Origin: Emmonsiellopsis sp. PD_33
Lineage: Eukaryota; Ascomycota; Eurotiomycetes; Onygenales; Ajellomycetaceae
Assembly (NCBI GenBank): GCA_032988165.1
Contig: JANTQF010000123.1
Span: 1 to 64,000, forward strand
Length of the DNA stretch: 64,000 bases
Reading direction: 5' to 3'
Of the stretch, positions 1 to 12,485 are shown one piece after another. How positions within the stretch are numbered: the stretch's first letter is position 1; each line of letters opens with the position of its first letter. The position numbers were made by a program, and so were the translations under genes. The notes under the pieces were generated by a model. It was not told the DNA's origin and did not search any database. It saw only the letters and a program-made list of their open reading frames with translations.

Positions 1-73
1 AATATCGAGATCCGAAAAAAAAGAAAGAAATTGAAAGAACAAACAACAAAGGGAAAACAAATGCGATGCAGAG

Positions 74-841
74 TTATTCACGCAAAACACCTCCTGAACA
101 AGCAAGCAGTGGGGAAACAAATATAAGGTCGGCCCTTACATCCCCCACATCCACCGCCGCCGGCACCAGCCTCAAACACATTTCGCAGCACTTGCACTGC
201 TGACAAGAGCCACCGTTAACATTACTATGGCAGACAATGCAGTAGATCCAGGCCTGCGCGTCTTGGCGGAACCCCGGGCCGCTAGATTTTTGGGCGTAGA
301 TGCCGCGCTGGTAGCCGCAGGCGATGCAGAAGCGCATGAAGGTGTCTTTGCCGTGTTTGGCGCGCCAGCCGGAGCGTTGCTTGGGGGCGAAGGAGGAGGT
401 GGGGAGGAGTTTGAGGCAGGTTTGGCAGGCGAGGAGGGGGCGGTTTCTGGATGGTAGGGAGGGGGGGGGGTTAGTTGGTTAGTTAGTGGGTTGGGATTGT
501 TGGGATTGATAATGGGTTTATTATAATGGGTTATTTATTGTGGTTTGGGTGTGTTGGTGGATAGTATCATGACATGTAGTAACTAAAGATATCCCCCCAA
601 TGACGCATGACGGGGACTTTCTTTTGGCAAGGAAAAGTAAAAGTCAACCGCACCAAAAGACATACTCAGGCCAACTCTCCAGGGTGGTTAGGAAGCCGGG
701 GACTTCATTCGGAGCAGGGAGCTTGGGCGGGAGGCGGGAGTGGAATGTTCTGCAGCACAGGCGGAGGCGGAGATGGCTGGCGGGGTCAAGGTGGTCTCCG
801 ATCTCCAGGAGGAGGTCGGTGGGGAGATCCTGGAGGTTCAT
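74..841 (-). CDS. F-box protein with cysteine-rich C-terminus
   Basis: Likely substrate-recognition subunit of an SCF ubiquitin ligase. The first exon (841-666) encodes an N-terminal F-box: it opens MNLQDLPTDLLLEIGDHLD and continues through a leucine/cysteine-rich helix to about residue 58. A GTATGT donor and a CAG acceptor remove 447-665 and join in phase to exon 2 (446-74), giving 182 residues. Exon 2 holds paired cysteines (ACQTC, FCIACG, YCIVC, CQQCKCCEMC) that could bind zinc. F-box followed by a cysteine cluster is a common arrangement in small Eurotiomycete F-box proteins. The substrate is unknown. The last 25 or so residues are uncertain, because a GTAAGG in the C-terminal part could be another donor. 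It is divergent from the coiled-coil gene at 2409. Confidence 0.75.
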
Positions 842-2408
842 TGTCTACTACGCAGCTATTGTTGCTTGGCTGAGGCGGAGTAGAGCTGCGATGCTTGGGG
901 AGTTGCTCCGTGGTGGTTGGTGGCGGCGGTGGATGTTGGTGATGATATATCCAATGTCAACAGGCATAGTAAGTTAACTACTAGTAGTTACCAGATAGGG
1001 TCCAGAGTACATAGCATTCAGCATTCAATATTCAATAGTTTGTACTTTGACTGTTTGCTGAGTGATGATTGGAATAGCCGGATTAAATCACCCAAAGCAA
1101 TATTAAATACGGGAGATTACATTATCTCTCTATCAATCCCTCCACTGAAGCTTCCCCGCACCCCCAGCCCTCCTGGACGAGCTCGCTGCAGAGAAACAAA
1201 GCATCTCGTCACTCAAGACTCAACCTGCTGTCATTGATGATTGCAGCCGTCTTCTTGGCCGCATCTCGCCCACCAATCATCCCAGCCGCCCTCATCTCGT
1301 CTCAGACTAACAGACAGTCAGATATCCTCCTCCCACTGGCAACCGACGTGTCCGTCGCTCGCTCTAATGCGCTGCGCTGTCTCAGGCAAAATCCAGTCTC
1401 GGACTCTCTGCATCTCCCACCCCGCGCCCCGTTCCTGCGCTGATCTGGGCGGGTTTGTTGGAGCCACGATGGCCGGTGGAGGTGGGATGTTGCGGCCCAA
1501 GGAACCAACGTATTTATTTGGGGGAGAGAGAGTTCGGGTGCACTGCGAAGAGAACCATGGATGGGCGGAAGTTATTTGGTTTGGGTTGGGTTTGTGCCTG
1601 ACTTTGAAGCCTGGGGAAAGGCATATCCGCATCTGATGAGATTGAGGGATGGAGGAGATGCGGAATGAATGAATAGGGGATATAACTACCAGGCTGGAGA
1701 TACAGTGACACAGCTCTGGAAGAATGAGGCGGCCAGCAAGGCATCCAATATCAATATCGTCATCGCGATCTGAGCATGCTGAAGCTGCATGTATTTAATC
1801 CCGGATGAAACACTGCTGGTACTTCATTTATGTAACTATTTAACTAGATATTGCTGCCCGTCTGCCGCTATCTACCGATCTGCTTCCCCTCAATTCATCG
1901 CAGGGAGTTGTCTCTAGCGGCGGTTCGTCCAGTATTCTAATTAACTGCTGTTCTCCCAGCATCGTCGTCGCATCGAGCGGACAACTGTGTATTTAGTCAA
2001 TACACCTCCCTGCACATATAATAGTTTATATTCCCGCTGCGGTCTCTTCTATTTCTTATTTAATTCCCGCCTGTGTTTTTTGCCTGTTGGAACCCCCAGC
2101 CGACTTTGTTCCTGTCCTGCTCCACCTGTTGTTGATCGCCGGTTTTTCTGCCCCCAAACTTCTTCTGCTCAACCTCACCTCTTCTCTCCTCTCCATCTCC
2201 CCAATTCCCCCCCTCTCCCCATCTCTCCATCTCGAGAACGTCCATGTGTGCTGGCTCTGATCGGGACTCCCCTTCAGCTCCGGTCAATTGCTCGCTCTCT
2301 CCTTTTTCTCTGTAAATCTATCTGGCCGCTGCCCCCAACGAGGCTGCCCACGGCCCCTGACACGCTCCCACAACACCTCTCTACCCACTGCACCGCCCAC
2401 CACCCATC
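842..2408. promoter_or_regulatory. Shared 5' region of two divergent genes
   Basis: This 1.57 kb lies between the F-box gene (-) and the coiled-coil gene (+). The part from about 2080 to 2400 is strongly C/T-rich on the plus strand, as is usual for fungal promoters and 5' leaders. Open frames around 1241-1636 and 1987-2487 have no recognisable domains and overlap one another on several frames, so I read them as chance. Confidence 0.5.
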
Positions 2409-5400
2409 ATGGCGTCGACGGAGGAAATGCCCGTTCCTGCGCCTGAACTTCCAGTGCCGGAGTCCCCAGTCGACGATACCACCGTGACCTCTGCCCCTAC
2501 CGACGAGCCCGAGCCCGAGCCCGAGCCAGATGCCGAGCCTGAACCTGAGCAAGCTCCGTCCAGCCCGGCTCCAACTCCTGCGAAGGACAAGGTGACGGCT
2601 TCTCCACGTCCCAAGGCCGGCACTACTGCTGCTCCTAAACGTCCTGGGACTGCTACTACCACCACGGTAAAGCGGACAGCTGGCACTACTCCGACAACAG
2701 CTTCCAAAACCACCACGCGGACCACGGGAAGCACCCTCAACCGGCCCCCCACCCGGCCTCCTGTGAGCTCCACCGTACGAAAACCCGCTTCCACTACTGC
2801 AACACATCGCCCACGCGCATCTTTGGGAAGCTCTGCGGATGAAAAGGGCAGATCGGTTGCTAGCTCCGGAGATGAGAACAGAAAGCCAGGGATCTCCGGG
2901 ACGGTGAAGAGAACGTCGCTCACAAGCACCTCCTCTGCCAGGGCGCCTATAAAGCCTGCGGACCGGAGGGCATCAATCACTCCCTCGACCACAGAACGAC
3001 GGACAACTACTACGCGTCCCAGCACTACTTCGAGCCCCGCCAAGCCTACCGCAACCAGCCGGACCACCACGACGACAACCAGGACGACACCGTCCACTAC
3101 CGCGTCGCGAACCACCCGCCCAACCAGCACGTCTACTGCTACGAAGCCAGCATCTACAACTACGGAATCGAGGAGACGATTGAGCACCCTGTCGACAGCC
3201 TCCTCAACAACCAAGAAGCCATCCGTCGATCATGGAAAGCCTGCTGCGGAGAAGAAGTTGGTTGCTAAATCTGCCGCATTGCAGGAAAGGATCAAGGAAT
3301 ACGAGGCCCTCCGCGAACGGCTGCAGGCAGCAATTGCAGCGGAGGAAGCTGGAAACGAAGAAAAGCGCGATGAGATCCAAGGCGATGTTGATGGCGATAT
3401 CGCTCATATCAAGGGCAGCTTAGATACAGTCAAAGAAGGCGACGAAGGTGCTTCCTCTGGCAAGATTACTGAGCTCCAAGCTCAACTTGCCGAAAGCGAG
3501 GCCAAGGTGGCAGAACTGCAAGGGCAGCTGGATGATGTCGTTGCAAAAATGGCTGAGGTTGGCAAGTCTGCCGAAGAGGAAGCCGACAAGGCCTCCGCCT
3601 CTACCGAGGCCATCCGTTCGGAACATGAAGCTAAGCTTGTCGAACTCACTGGAACTCATGCTGAGGAATTGAACGCGCTCAAGGCCAAACTCGAGGAATT
3701 GGAGTCGCAGAAATTGGACGCTGAATCTAAATACACCGAGGACCTCGAGGCCGCGAAACAGGCAGCTGCACAGGATGGTGATTTGAAGACATCACAGTTG
3801 CTTGAGCTGCAAAAGGAAGCCCACGCTACGGCCATAACCGCTCTCGAAGCCGAACTTGCTACACAGCAGGGCTCCTCCGTAGAGCTCACCTCTCAAATCG
3901 ATTCCCTGAAAGCAGAACTTACCGCCCGCACGGCCAGCCTAGATGAGGCTAGCGAGAAGGAAAAGGCTGCGCTTGAAGCTCACCAAAATAAGATCCTTGG
4001 CTTGGAAAGTGAGCTGAATGGCCAAGGCGGCGTGATCAAGAGTCTGGAGGACGAGATTCGCAACCTAGAAAGTACCAAGGTCCAGGAGTTGGCTGCGGCA
4101 AACGAAGCTGCCTCCCAGAGCGCGGCCAACCTACAGGCCCAAATTACAGCTCTTGAAGAAAAAATTGCGCAGGCAGAGTCCCAAACCGTCCAGGGTGCCA
4201 CTGAAACCTCCGAAAAGCTAGCCCAAAAGGAGGAGGAAATTACAAAGCTGGGCCAAACCATCGAGCAACTTCAGGATGATATTCGACTAGCACACGAGGC
4301 AAAGTCCGATGACCTGGACAAACAACATACCGAACTGAGCCTGGCGCATGAAAAGGCGTTTGCTACATTGCGAGCTGAGCATGATTCTGCCGTAGCCGAC
4401 CTGTCTGCAGCACATGCGGAGCAGCTTGCCCAAGCTGGAGATGAGTCGAAAGCATCCGCGGAGTCCCTCCAGAAACAACTCGAAGAGCTGACTGAAAAGT
4501 ATGATGCAGTCAAGGCGGATCTTGACAACGCCGCCGCCGACCTGGCCAGCTCCAAGGCCCAGTTAGAGGCTGCATCACAGGGTGCGAGCGAAGCCCATGC
4601 GGCCGAACTTAAATTGCTGCAAGAGAAGTTGGAAGCGTCTGAACACGCCCTAGCTGAGTCGAAGCGTCAGACTGAGCAAGCTGCCGCCGCCGAGAAAGAG
4701 GCCGCTATCAGCCTCGAGTCCTTCCAGGAAAAGGCACGCTCCTTGGAGGAGGAGCTTTCCAAAGGTAGATCCAGCATCAAGACTCTCCACGAAGATCTAG
4801 AGGCTGAACGAGCTCAGGTCGAGGGACTCCGGAAAGGCTTTGAAGCATACGAAGAGACGAACAAGGTGACGATGGAGGAACACGAGAATACTATCTCGAG
4901 ACTAGAGCTTGGAATTGACGAGACCGATAAATCCCTCCAAGAAAAGACACAGCAACTTGAAGCTGCGGAGGAGAAACATGCTAAACAACTTGAAGAACTT
5001 ACTGCTGCCCACAGTGCTGAGATTGAGAAAATCAAATCAGAACTGTCAGGATCTCAGGATGCCGCCCTGGCGGACCTTCAAAGCAAGTACGACGAGCTTG
5101 TTGCATCGAGCAGCTCCTCGGAAACCGTTCACACCGCCCAAATCGAGTCTCTCAAATCCGAACACGCCGCTGCCCTGGAAGAAACAGCCGCCAAGATCAC
5201 CGCGCTGTCTGAATCACACAAAAAGGCCATCACCGACCTCACCCTGGAATTTGAAGATGTGAAAGCAAAGAGCCAAGCAGAACTTGAAGGCTCCCACGCC
5301 GCGAAATACTCAGAACTGGAAACTGGCCAGACCAAGGCGATCGAGGAGCTTCTCGGTGCCCACGAGGAGAAGCTGGCTAGTCTTAGGGCGGAACTCGAGA

Positions 5401-6700
5401 CTGCATCCAAGGAGAAGCTGGCTGCCGCTGAAGAATCCCATGCCGCTGCACTCTCTGAACTGCAAAAGGAGCTCACACAGGCCAAGGAATCTGCTGCTGA
5501 CACGTCAGAGATTGATGGACTGAAGGCTGAAATCGCCAAGCTCAACGAGGAACATGCGGCGGCACTGTCCAAGGCAGAACAGAAGGCAGAGCAGGAGGCC
5601 GACGAGCTCAAGAAATCTCTGGCCGATGCCAAGAACGACCTTGCGGCTGCCGAAGCTTCCAAAGAGGAACTTGTTTCCGTCAAAGAAAAACTGGCTACTT
5701 CCATCAGCCAGCTCGCAGAGCAAAAGCAGGTCCATGACCAGGCCGTAGCTGATCTTGAGGCTTTGAAAGCCACTGCTGGCGATTCGGAGGAGAAGAAAGC
5801 CTCGGTTGAAGCCAAGCTTTCGGCCCTTGAGGACGACATGAACAACCTGAGCGAGAAAAATATCACGTTGGTCACCCAACTGCACGAAGCCGAAGCGGGC
5901 GTTTCCGCAGCCAACCGACGCGTCCGAGAATTGGAGTTTGAGCTCGCCGACTCAAAAATCAAGAAGACTGAATCCTCAACCCTCTCCAACGGCTCGAACA
6001 CGAAGAATGGCGGCGGCCTTGAAGACAGCAAATGGGCGGTAGGCGAGGACGATGCCCAAGCGGGAGACAAGGGAGGAGATATTCCTAAGGAGCTGCCAGA
6101 AGACGCTGGTCCTTCCACTACTGAAGGTGAGGACCTCGGTTCTTCTATTGAGGGAACGGTGGGCTTGCCCCGTTTCATTTCTGTTTGTTCGTTTTTGACG
6201 CGTTTTTTGTACTTGGAGTTTCGAGTGTTTCGTGTTCTCGCACCATGGCGTAATGTTGGGTATTTTGATCCGCTTTTTTTACTGCAACTTGTTCTCTGCG
6301 AGTGGTCCTTTTTAGTACTTGATCGTTTGCTAACGGGTTACTATCTTGTATGAGGTTTATAGATGGCCAGCATTAGGGAACAACTACGCCAGCTTGAGGA
6401 CGTGAACGAGGGCATGTTCGACGAGAACGCTAGGTACGATCTTTTTCAATTTTGGGGATGAATGTTATTATTTCTCTCTTCCCTGTCTTCATTTGTATTT
6501 TCCCTTCTATTTTCGTCCTTCCCCCTTATTTCATTTCTTCACTTTACGAAACTTAACAAGGAGCCTTTAGAATTGTCGACATGCTGTCAAAAGTCGGACA
6601 AGATCTCTCAGCACCCGCCTCCGGAAACCGTACCCCAACCACCATCATCAGCGCTGTAAATGAGGCCACCGGCGAGCCTCTAGAGGCTCACACCTCGTAA
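2409..6700 (+). CDS. Large coiled-coil protein (M-protein-repeat type)
   Basis: Three exons (2409-6158, 6363-6433, 6571-6700) give 1316 residues. Residues 1 to about 275 are disordered, rich in Pro/Glu and then Ser/Thr/Arg, and basic. Residues from about 280 to 1190 are an almost continuous coiled coil rich in Glu, Lys, Ala, Leu and Gln. The tail ends in a short conserved-looking segment (MASIREQLRQLEDVNEGMF, then RIVDMLSKVGQDL) encoded by the two small 3' exons. Proteins of this build in related fungi are often labelled M protein repeat protein; the role is unknown, with cytoskeletal or tethering functions possible. The first donor is GTGGGC, which is weak, but its phase and the downstream peptide fit. 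The better GTGAGG donor upstream would run into a stop. The long minus-strand frames here are codon-bias shadows. Confidence 0.85.
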
Positions 6701-8840
6701 CTAGCGATTGCGATTGATTCGCGCCACGGCCCTGTGTAACCTTGCATATTAGGTTTCCACGCCATGCCATGTCGTTCCCTCCGGAATCGGCTAGGCTTAC
6801 TGACGATGATGTTGAAAACTATTTTTATGCATGCGATGCGGCATGCTAAATTGATGGATGGATGGATGGCGTTGGAAACTTTTACCTTCCGGCATCCGGA
6901 TGCGAAGTACGGATGAGATATTCCTACCTTGTTTGGCCTTGATGTGTTGTGTGTTATTTCTTATTCGACTGCCCTGCTATGTCCTCTGTCTACCTGTCTA
7001 GCGTTTTTGTGTTCGATGTATCCCCCCCGTTTCCCGTCTGTCTGAATCTGGCCAGTTGTCCTACGCGCCCCGTGGCTCTCTGTCTCCCTCGTATGAGATT
7101 TCCGTGGCCATCTGCCTGCTTGCTGCCTATTCTATTTTCCGATCTGACCATATTCTCACGTTTTGTGTGTGTGTTGGACCGGGCCATTTCTTACTCCTGT
7201 TTGAGATACCTTCTTGTTGTTTGTTTGCCTTGCTTTCGCTTCACTTCACTGCGGATAGTCTTTTTTCCTCTTCATCCCTCCACCAACCTTCTTCCCCTTT
7301 CTACCTTTTTCTTTTCTTTTCTGTTCTTGGGATGGACTCTTTTTTTTCTCTTCTTTTTCTCTTTGCTTATTCTTATTATTTTTTTTCTAATTGCCTGTAC
7401 CTAAAACTTTATTTTTCTATTAATTATCGTTAATCAATATTTTAAATACCCCGCTCTCCCCTCCTTGTTTTCTTTCGCTTTAGTTCATGGACTTGTTTAG
7501 TTATCCTCCCCATCAACACTCGGAAAACATCAACACTCGGAAAAGAAATATTGGTCCTTCTGGATAGGGGCAAAACGCAGTAAGTAGTTAGACACCTCTA
7601 CTCGGGTTAGAAGTGGGTAGACAGGCGCATACATACATACATACATACCGGGCTCTTGGTAGATCAAACGGAACCACAGTGTCAGATACACATAGGAGCA
7701 GGCGATGCTGCACGTAAGATACCCCGGTTCAGGGTCCATGCACATGCGCGTATGCATATGCCTGGGTGGGTTGTATGAAGCCAACTGCCGAGATATAGCT
7801 AGGGATACACAGCTTATGCACCAAGGGCATCTATAGTGGCTGTGGTTGGTCATCGTCATCGGTCTGGGCGAGATAATGGCATGAGGGGCTTAATGCGGAA
7901 TTTCATGCTTCTAGAAGCTATCTGGTTGGGTTCTGATTAGGAGCGCATGAAGCAGGGTGATGGGTTATGGATGTCGTTGGTTTGACTGGGTTAAATTTAG
8001 CGCGTCGGGTTGGCTATGACGCAGTCGTGTTGGGCTGACTGAGCTTAGGCTGTGGACTTTTTTTATTTGAGCTGGACAGCAGCTAAGAAGAGAGGAGAGG
8101 GTTTATATAAAGCAACCGTGGGAGCCATGGCCATGGGCTTGCTGTTATTTTCTTTGGTTTCTTTTTTCTGATATATTATAATTCATTAGTATTCTTGCTC
8201 TTTGTGGTGGGGATTGCTGACCTTACTGCGTCGTTATCGCGCTTCTCTGCGGCTCGACGGCGCATCGCATCGCATTCGCATCGTATCAGTACTACGCGCC
8301 TCCGCGTCTCTGTCGAGGTACGTATAACTACTAGCTTTTGCAACTGCAGCAGAGCGGACGGGATATCACTTGCTCAAGTCCTAGTTAGCTTCCCCACATT
8401 CTCCCGTTCCCGAATGCTGCTGGTCAAACCCAGCCGCCTTTCTCTACAGACTGCTGACTTTTATATACAGCTGCGAATTTCTCACAGTACATCCAAGTAA
8501 CCTCTCTGAAGTAGCGCTCGTCAGGTCCGACTCGAACAATCCGCCCTTGTCTTTCATCCTTTGCACCGGCTACTATCTATCCCCCATTCACTCCCTGGAG
8601 TTCCACTTATATCAGGCAGCAGGCGATGGAGTTGCGAGGAATCAGTGCTCGAGCAGGATATCTACATTGTGCGCTTTGGGGTCTTGCTGGAGGGTCTTGC
8701 TAGTTAGCGAGGGAAAGATTTGATTTTTGCCCTTTTTTAAAAAAGGAGGCGGACTGGTGTGGTTAGTTTCGGGACTTCGAGCTGTTGTTAGGGTCTCCCG
8801 CGCAAGACAGCTTGTCGAGGGGGGTGGAGTCTAGTTAGAC
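6701..8840. other. Intergenic region upstream of rad4
   Basis: No gene seen in 2.1 kb. It holds a GGAT run near 6852-6868, T/C-rich sequence at 7240-7480, a CATA repeat at 7628-7648 and a TATATAAA box near 8103-8110. The ORF at 8195-8500 shows no domain. The stretch probably contains the 3' end of the coiled-coil transcript and the rad4 promoter and leader. Confidence 0.5.
7628..7648. repeat. CATA microsatellite
   Basis: Five tandem CATA units in intergenic sequence. Confidence 0.9.
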
Positions 8841-11800
8841 ATGGTCAAGCCAACGCGGAATCCGCGGGCGGCGAAGGGGAAAGCTCCCACGCGAGGGACA
8901 CCGGGGACAGGAACGGGAACGGGAACGGGATCAGCGTCCAGACCGAGACCAACGCGCTCAGCTCCCGCTGCTGCAACCGATGAACTGCCGCTTGTTTATC
9001 GGGATATGCTTGCCGAAGCCGAAGCTGGAGCAGGACCAAGCTCGTCACGGACTGGACAAAGGCAGGGGGCTGGGTCGGTTGATGATAGGCCTGTGAAGAG
9101 GAGGAAGGTGGGCGAGAGGAGCGTTGAAGCTGGGACTGGGATGGGAATAGAGATGGGCGGAGAGAGTACTAGAGAAGCTACAAGTGTCAATCTGGAGAAC
9201 GACAGACCGGTGCAGACGGTATATGATATTGACGCGTCAGACGATGATGAGTCTGAGATGGAGTGGGAGGATGTCGAGTTTGCGCCCGTGCCGGCTCCTG
9301 CAAGTGCTGGGGAGACGCAAGCTGAAGCATCCGAGGAGTCGTTACAGATCACATTGGAGAAGCCGGAGGAGAAGGGAAAGCAGCGCGCCACCCCGCGCCG
9401 GAAACCCGTTACGGGACAGGAGAAAAAGTGGCGCTTGGATATTCATAAGATGCATCTACTCTCCCTACTGGGTCACGTACAATTAAGGAATCTATGGTGC
9501 AATGATGAAGAGGTGCAGGTGTGTAATTGCTATTCGATATACGGATTTGTGGCCGGTGAGCTAACGGCTTTCTTGTCTAGCACACGCTCAAACGGATCCT
9601 GCCCAAACATACAATCATGTGTCTAAATCCCAAAGAAAACTTACCGCAATTTACGCGCTCGACAACGTTCGCGGATGGACTGAAGCAAGCCTGCGAAGCT
9701 TTCAGGCGGAGGTTTAAAGTCACTGCCCCGGGAATGAAGAGGCCGTACTGGATGGAGAATCCAAGTGAGCTGCGGGATCCAATTGTGTGGCATTCTCCAT
9801 TTCTTTTGCTGGACTTCTTTCACCAATGTTTTATGAGGGGCAAGCAGAGCTGACTTGTAGCTCCACGAGTAGGGCTTATTAAATACTGCAGAGATAATCC
9901 TATCAAAGGACGATTTCCGGAAACAAGCCACTATTCTTCAAGGCTCCAGAGATCTGGGGGCACAACTTTTCTGCGCGCTGCTTCGAGCAGTAGATGTGGA
10001 TGCGCGCTTAGTCTGTTCCCTGCAAGTGCTGCCGTTTACGGGCGTCGCGAGAGGGATGATGCCCTCGAAACCGGAGCGGGAGTACATTGTCATCTCCGAA
10101 GATGATGTGACAGGATCTAGCGGTGATGCTGGAAAAAGTTCACCAGCATCAGGTCCGGTGAAGGATACACCCCCGCCTCCGAGAAGGCGACTTGGACAGC
10201 CGCGGTTTTCGTCCGGTCCAGCTGCAGCGATTCCGAAACCGAAGCAAGGCATTGGTAAGATATCCCAAGTTTGAGCTATTATATGACGTCCATTTACTGA
10301 TGATACGACAGGCCTATCACGAGGCTCCCCCGAATCCCCCTTCCCCATATTCTGGGTAGAAGTATTCAACAAAGCAATGCAGAAATGGGTCCCCGTCGAC
10401 CCCATTGTGACCAATACCGTCGGCAAGCCTACGAAATTCGAACCCCCCGCGGCCGATCGCTACAACAACATGAGCTACGTCATCGCCTTCGAAGACGACG
10501 CCTCCGCTCGCGACGTCACAAAACGATACACAAAATCGTTCAATTCCAAGACGCGCAAGCTGCGGGTCGAATCGACTAAGAATGGCGAGGAGTGGTGGGA
10601 GATAACGATGAAGTACCTCGAGAGGCCGTTCCTGGAAGATAGGGATCAGCTGGAGATCGGGGAGTTGACAGCGAAGGCGGCGGCGGAGATGATGCCGCGG
10701 AACGTGCAGGATTTCAAAGACCATCCTATTTATGCATTGGAAAGACATTTGAGGCGGAACGAGGTGATCTTTCCGAAAAGGGAGATTGGAAAGGTGGGTT
10801 TAAGCAAGGTTTCTACGAGCAAGAAGAATCCACCCTTGGAATCAGTCTATCGTCGTGGTGACGTGCATGTTGTGAAGAGTGCAGACGGGTGGTATAGGCT
10901 TGGCAGGGAGGTGAGAATCGGCGAGCAACCACTAAAAAGGGTTCCCGTGGCTCGTGGGAAAGGCGCGTTTGAGCACCGCGAGGAGTTGTCCGATTACGAA
11001 GAAGATGACGAGCCCGCGGAGACCCCGATGTATGCTATCCATCAGACGGATTCGTATAAACCCCCTCCTGTGGTCGATAATCGTGTGCCTAAGAATGCTT
11101 ACGGAAATATTGATGTCTATACACCCAATATGGTTCCCGAGGGGGGTTTTCATCTCAAGAATCCGGAAGCTGCGCGGGCAGCGAGGATTCTTGGTATCGA
11201 TTATGCTGATGCAGTCACTGGGTTCCAGTTTAAGGGAAGGCACGGGACTGCCGTTGTTCAAGGAATCGTTGCATCTGTTGAGTATCAGGAGGCGCTAAAT
11301 GTGGTGCTTGGTTGTTTGGAAGATGAGCGGGTCCAGGCTGAGCAGGATCTGAAGACAGCAGAGGCGTTACGGATGTGGAAGCTGCTTCTGTTGAAACTAC
11401 GTGTTGCGGAACGTGTTAGGAGTTATGCTTTCGAAGGCGAGGAGGAGGAAAGGGAGGAAGAAGCCCAACTTTCGGAGGAGGAGGAGGAGGAGGAAGAAGG
11501 CGGCGGATTCTTTCTGCAACGCGGGCAGGCAGAGGCCCAACCAACTCGCGGAAAGCTTTTGGCCAGGGCTGAGAGGCCGACTGAGCCAGGCGGGTTTATC
11601 CCAGAGGATGAGGAGGGAAGTTCGGAACCATTGGGCGGCGGCTTTCTACCCGCCCCAGAGCAGCCGCAGTCTACGAGAGTAGCAGTTCACCCGGCTTCTT
11701 CTATAGGTCTAGGAGTTCCCCGTCCCCAGCCACAGGGGACCACGTCTCGATACACATTGATAGTCACTCCGAAAGATACACAAACACAGCACCCTCGCCC

Positions 11801-12131
11801 GTCGCTCAACCAGGCCGAAAGAAATCCTCCTCAATTCATCCCTTCAACCGCAACATCGTCCCATCAGCCCCAACAACCACAGGGAGCACAGTCCCTCCCC
11901 GATCCAACACCCACAATCCAACGGATCCAACCCGCCACCGAAGGATCCACGACCGCCCCAATATCAATCTCCACCTCTAGCGGCGAGCGGTCCATCAGTG
12001 CAGAAGAAATCAGCGGACTACCAGATCTCGTCCATGAGGAGGAGTCGGCGAGTGAGGTGGACCAGAGCTCGATGCTCTCGCATGATCCTGAAGACGAGGA
12101 TGCGGAGCCGGAGTGGTTGCTTTCTGATTGA
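8841..12131 (+). CDS. rad4: DNA repair protein Rad4 (XPC homologue)
   Basis: Lesion sensor of global nucleotide excision repair, acting in the nucleus with Rad23; it opens damaged duplex DNA. Exons 8841-9518, 9581-9784, 9873-10254 and 10312-12131 give about 1027 residues. After a disordered acidic N-terminus come the inactive transglutaminase-like domain (HKMHLLSLLGHVQLRNLWC, GSRDLGAQLFCALLRAVDVD, RLVCSLQVLPF, then PIFWVEVFNKAMQKWVPVDP) and the three beta-hairpin DNA-binding domains (from HPIYALERHLRRNEVIFP through VYRRGDVHVVKS, GREVRIGEQPLKRVP, and GFQFKGRHGTAVVQGIV). The C-terminus is a disordered acidic/proline tail. The second intron could instead use GTGAGC at 9760 with a different acceptor; I prefer 9785-9872 because it keeps PSELRD and LLNTAEI, where the domain is normally continuous. 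It is convergent with the aldo-keto reductase. Confidence 0.95.
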
Positions 12132-12485
12132 TTTTTTCTTTCTTATGTGCCTGGTTTTGATTTTGCGGGTGTGTTTGGTTTGGTTTGCGTGTTAGAGGGG
12201 TTGTTGTGGTGAGGGAGGATAGGATAGGATATGTTTGGTTTGGTTTGGTGTCATTTGACTATTTCATCGTTTTGTTTTTGTTTCCATCATACCCCGAACG
12301 AAATCGTCTGTGCAATTTACATCTTTTCTTCTTTTTTTCAGACCAATGCATTATCTAGATGTTTTCTTGCGCTTGATTACATGCATGAAGTTGAAAAAAA
12401 CTAGATAGGATGGCCATAGATTGAACTGAAATACTAAACTAAGTGTGTGCTTCAGCTTACCCAGAGATTTCAATACCATAAAAGA
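12132..12485. other. Convergent 3' intergenic spacer
   Basis: A T/G-rich and AT-rich stretch between the 3' ends of rad4 and the aldo-keto reductase. No gene is seen. It includes GATAG and TTTGG short repeats around 12220-12250. Confidence 0.5.

Noticed and set aside
1241..1636. ORFs on both strands between the F-box and coiled-coil genes
   Set aside because: Mutually overlapping, no domain and no splice structure; likely promoter sequence.
5129..6178. 349-codon minus-strand ORF (and others at 2274-3214) inside the coiled-coil gene
   Set aside because: Serine/alanine-rich antisense frame created by the codon bias of the Glu/Lys/Ala coiled coil; no domain and no independent signals.
8195..8500. 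101-codon ORF in the rad4 upstream region
   Set aside because: Arg/Ser-rich, no domain and follows a TATA box, so more likely leader sequence.
9760..9889. Alternative second intron of rad4 using the GTGAGC donor
   Set aside because: In phase but deletes a segment that the transglutaminase-like domain normally retains; the 9785-9872 intron keeps it.
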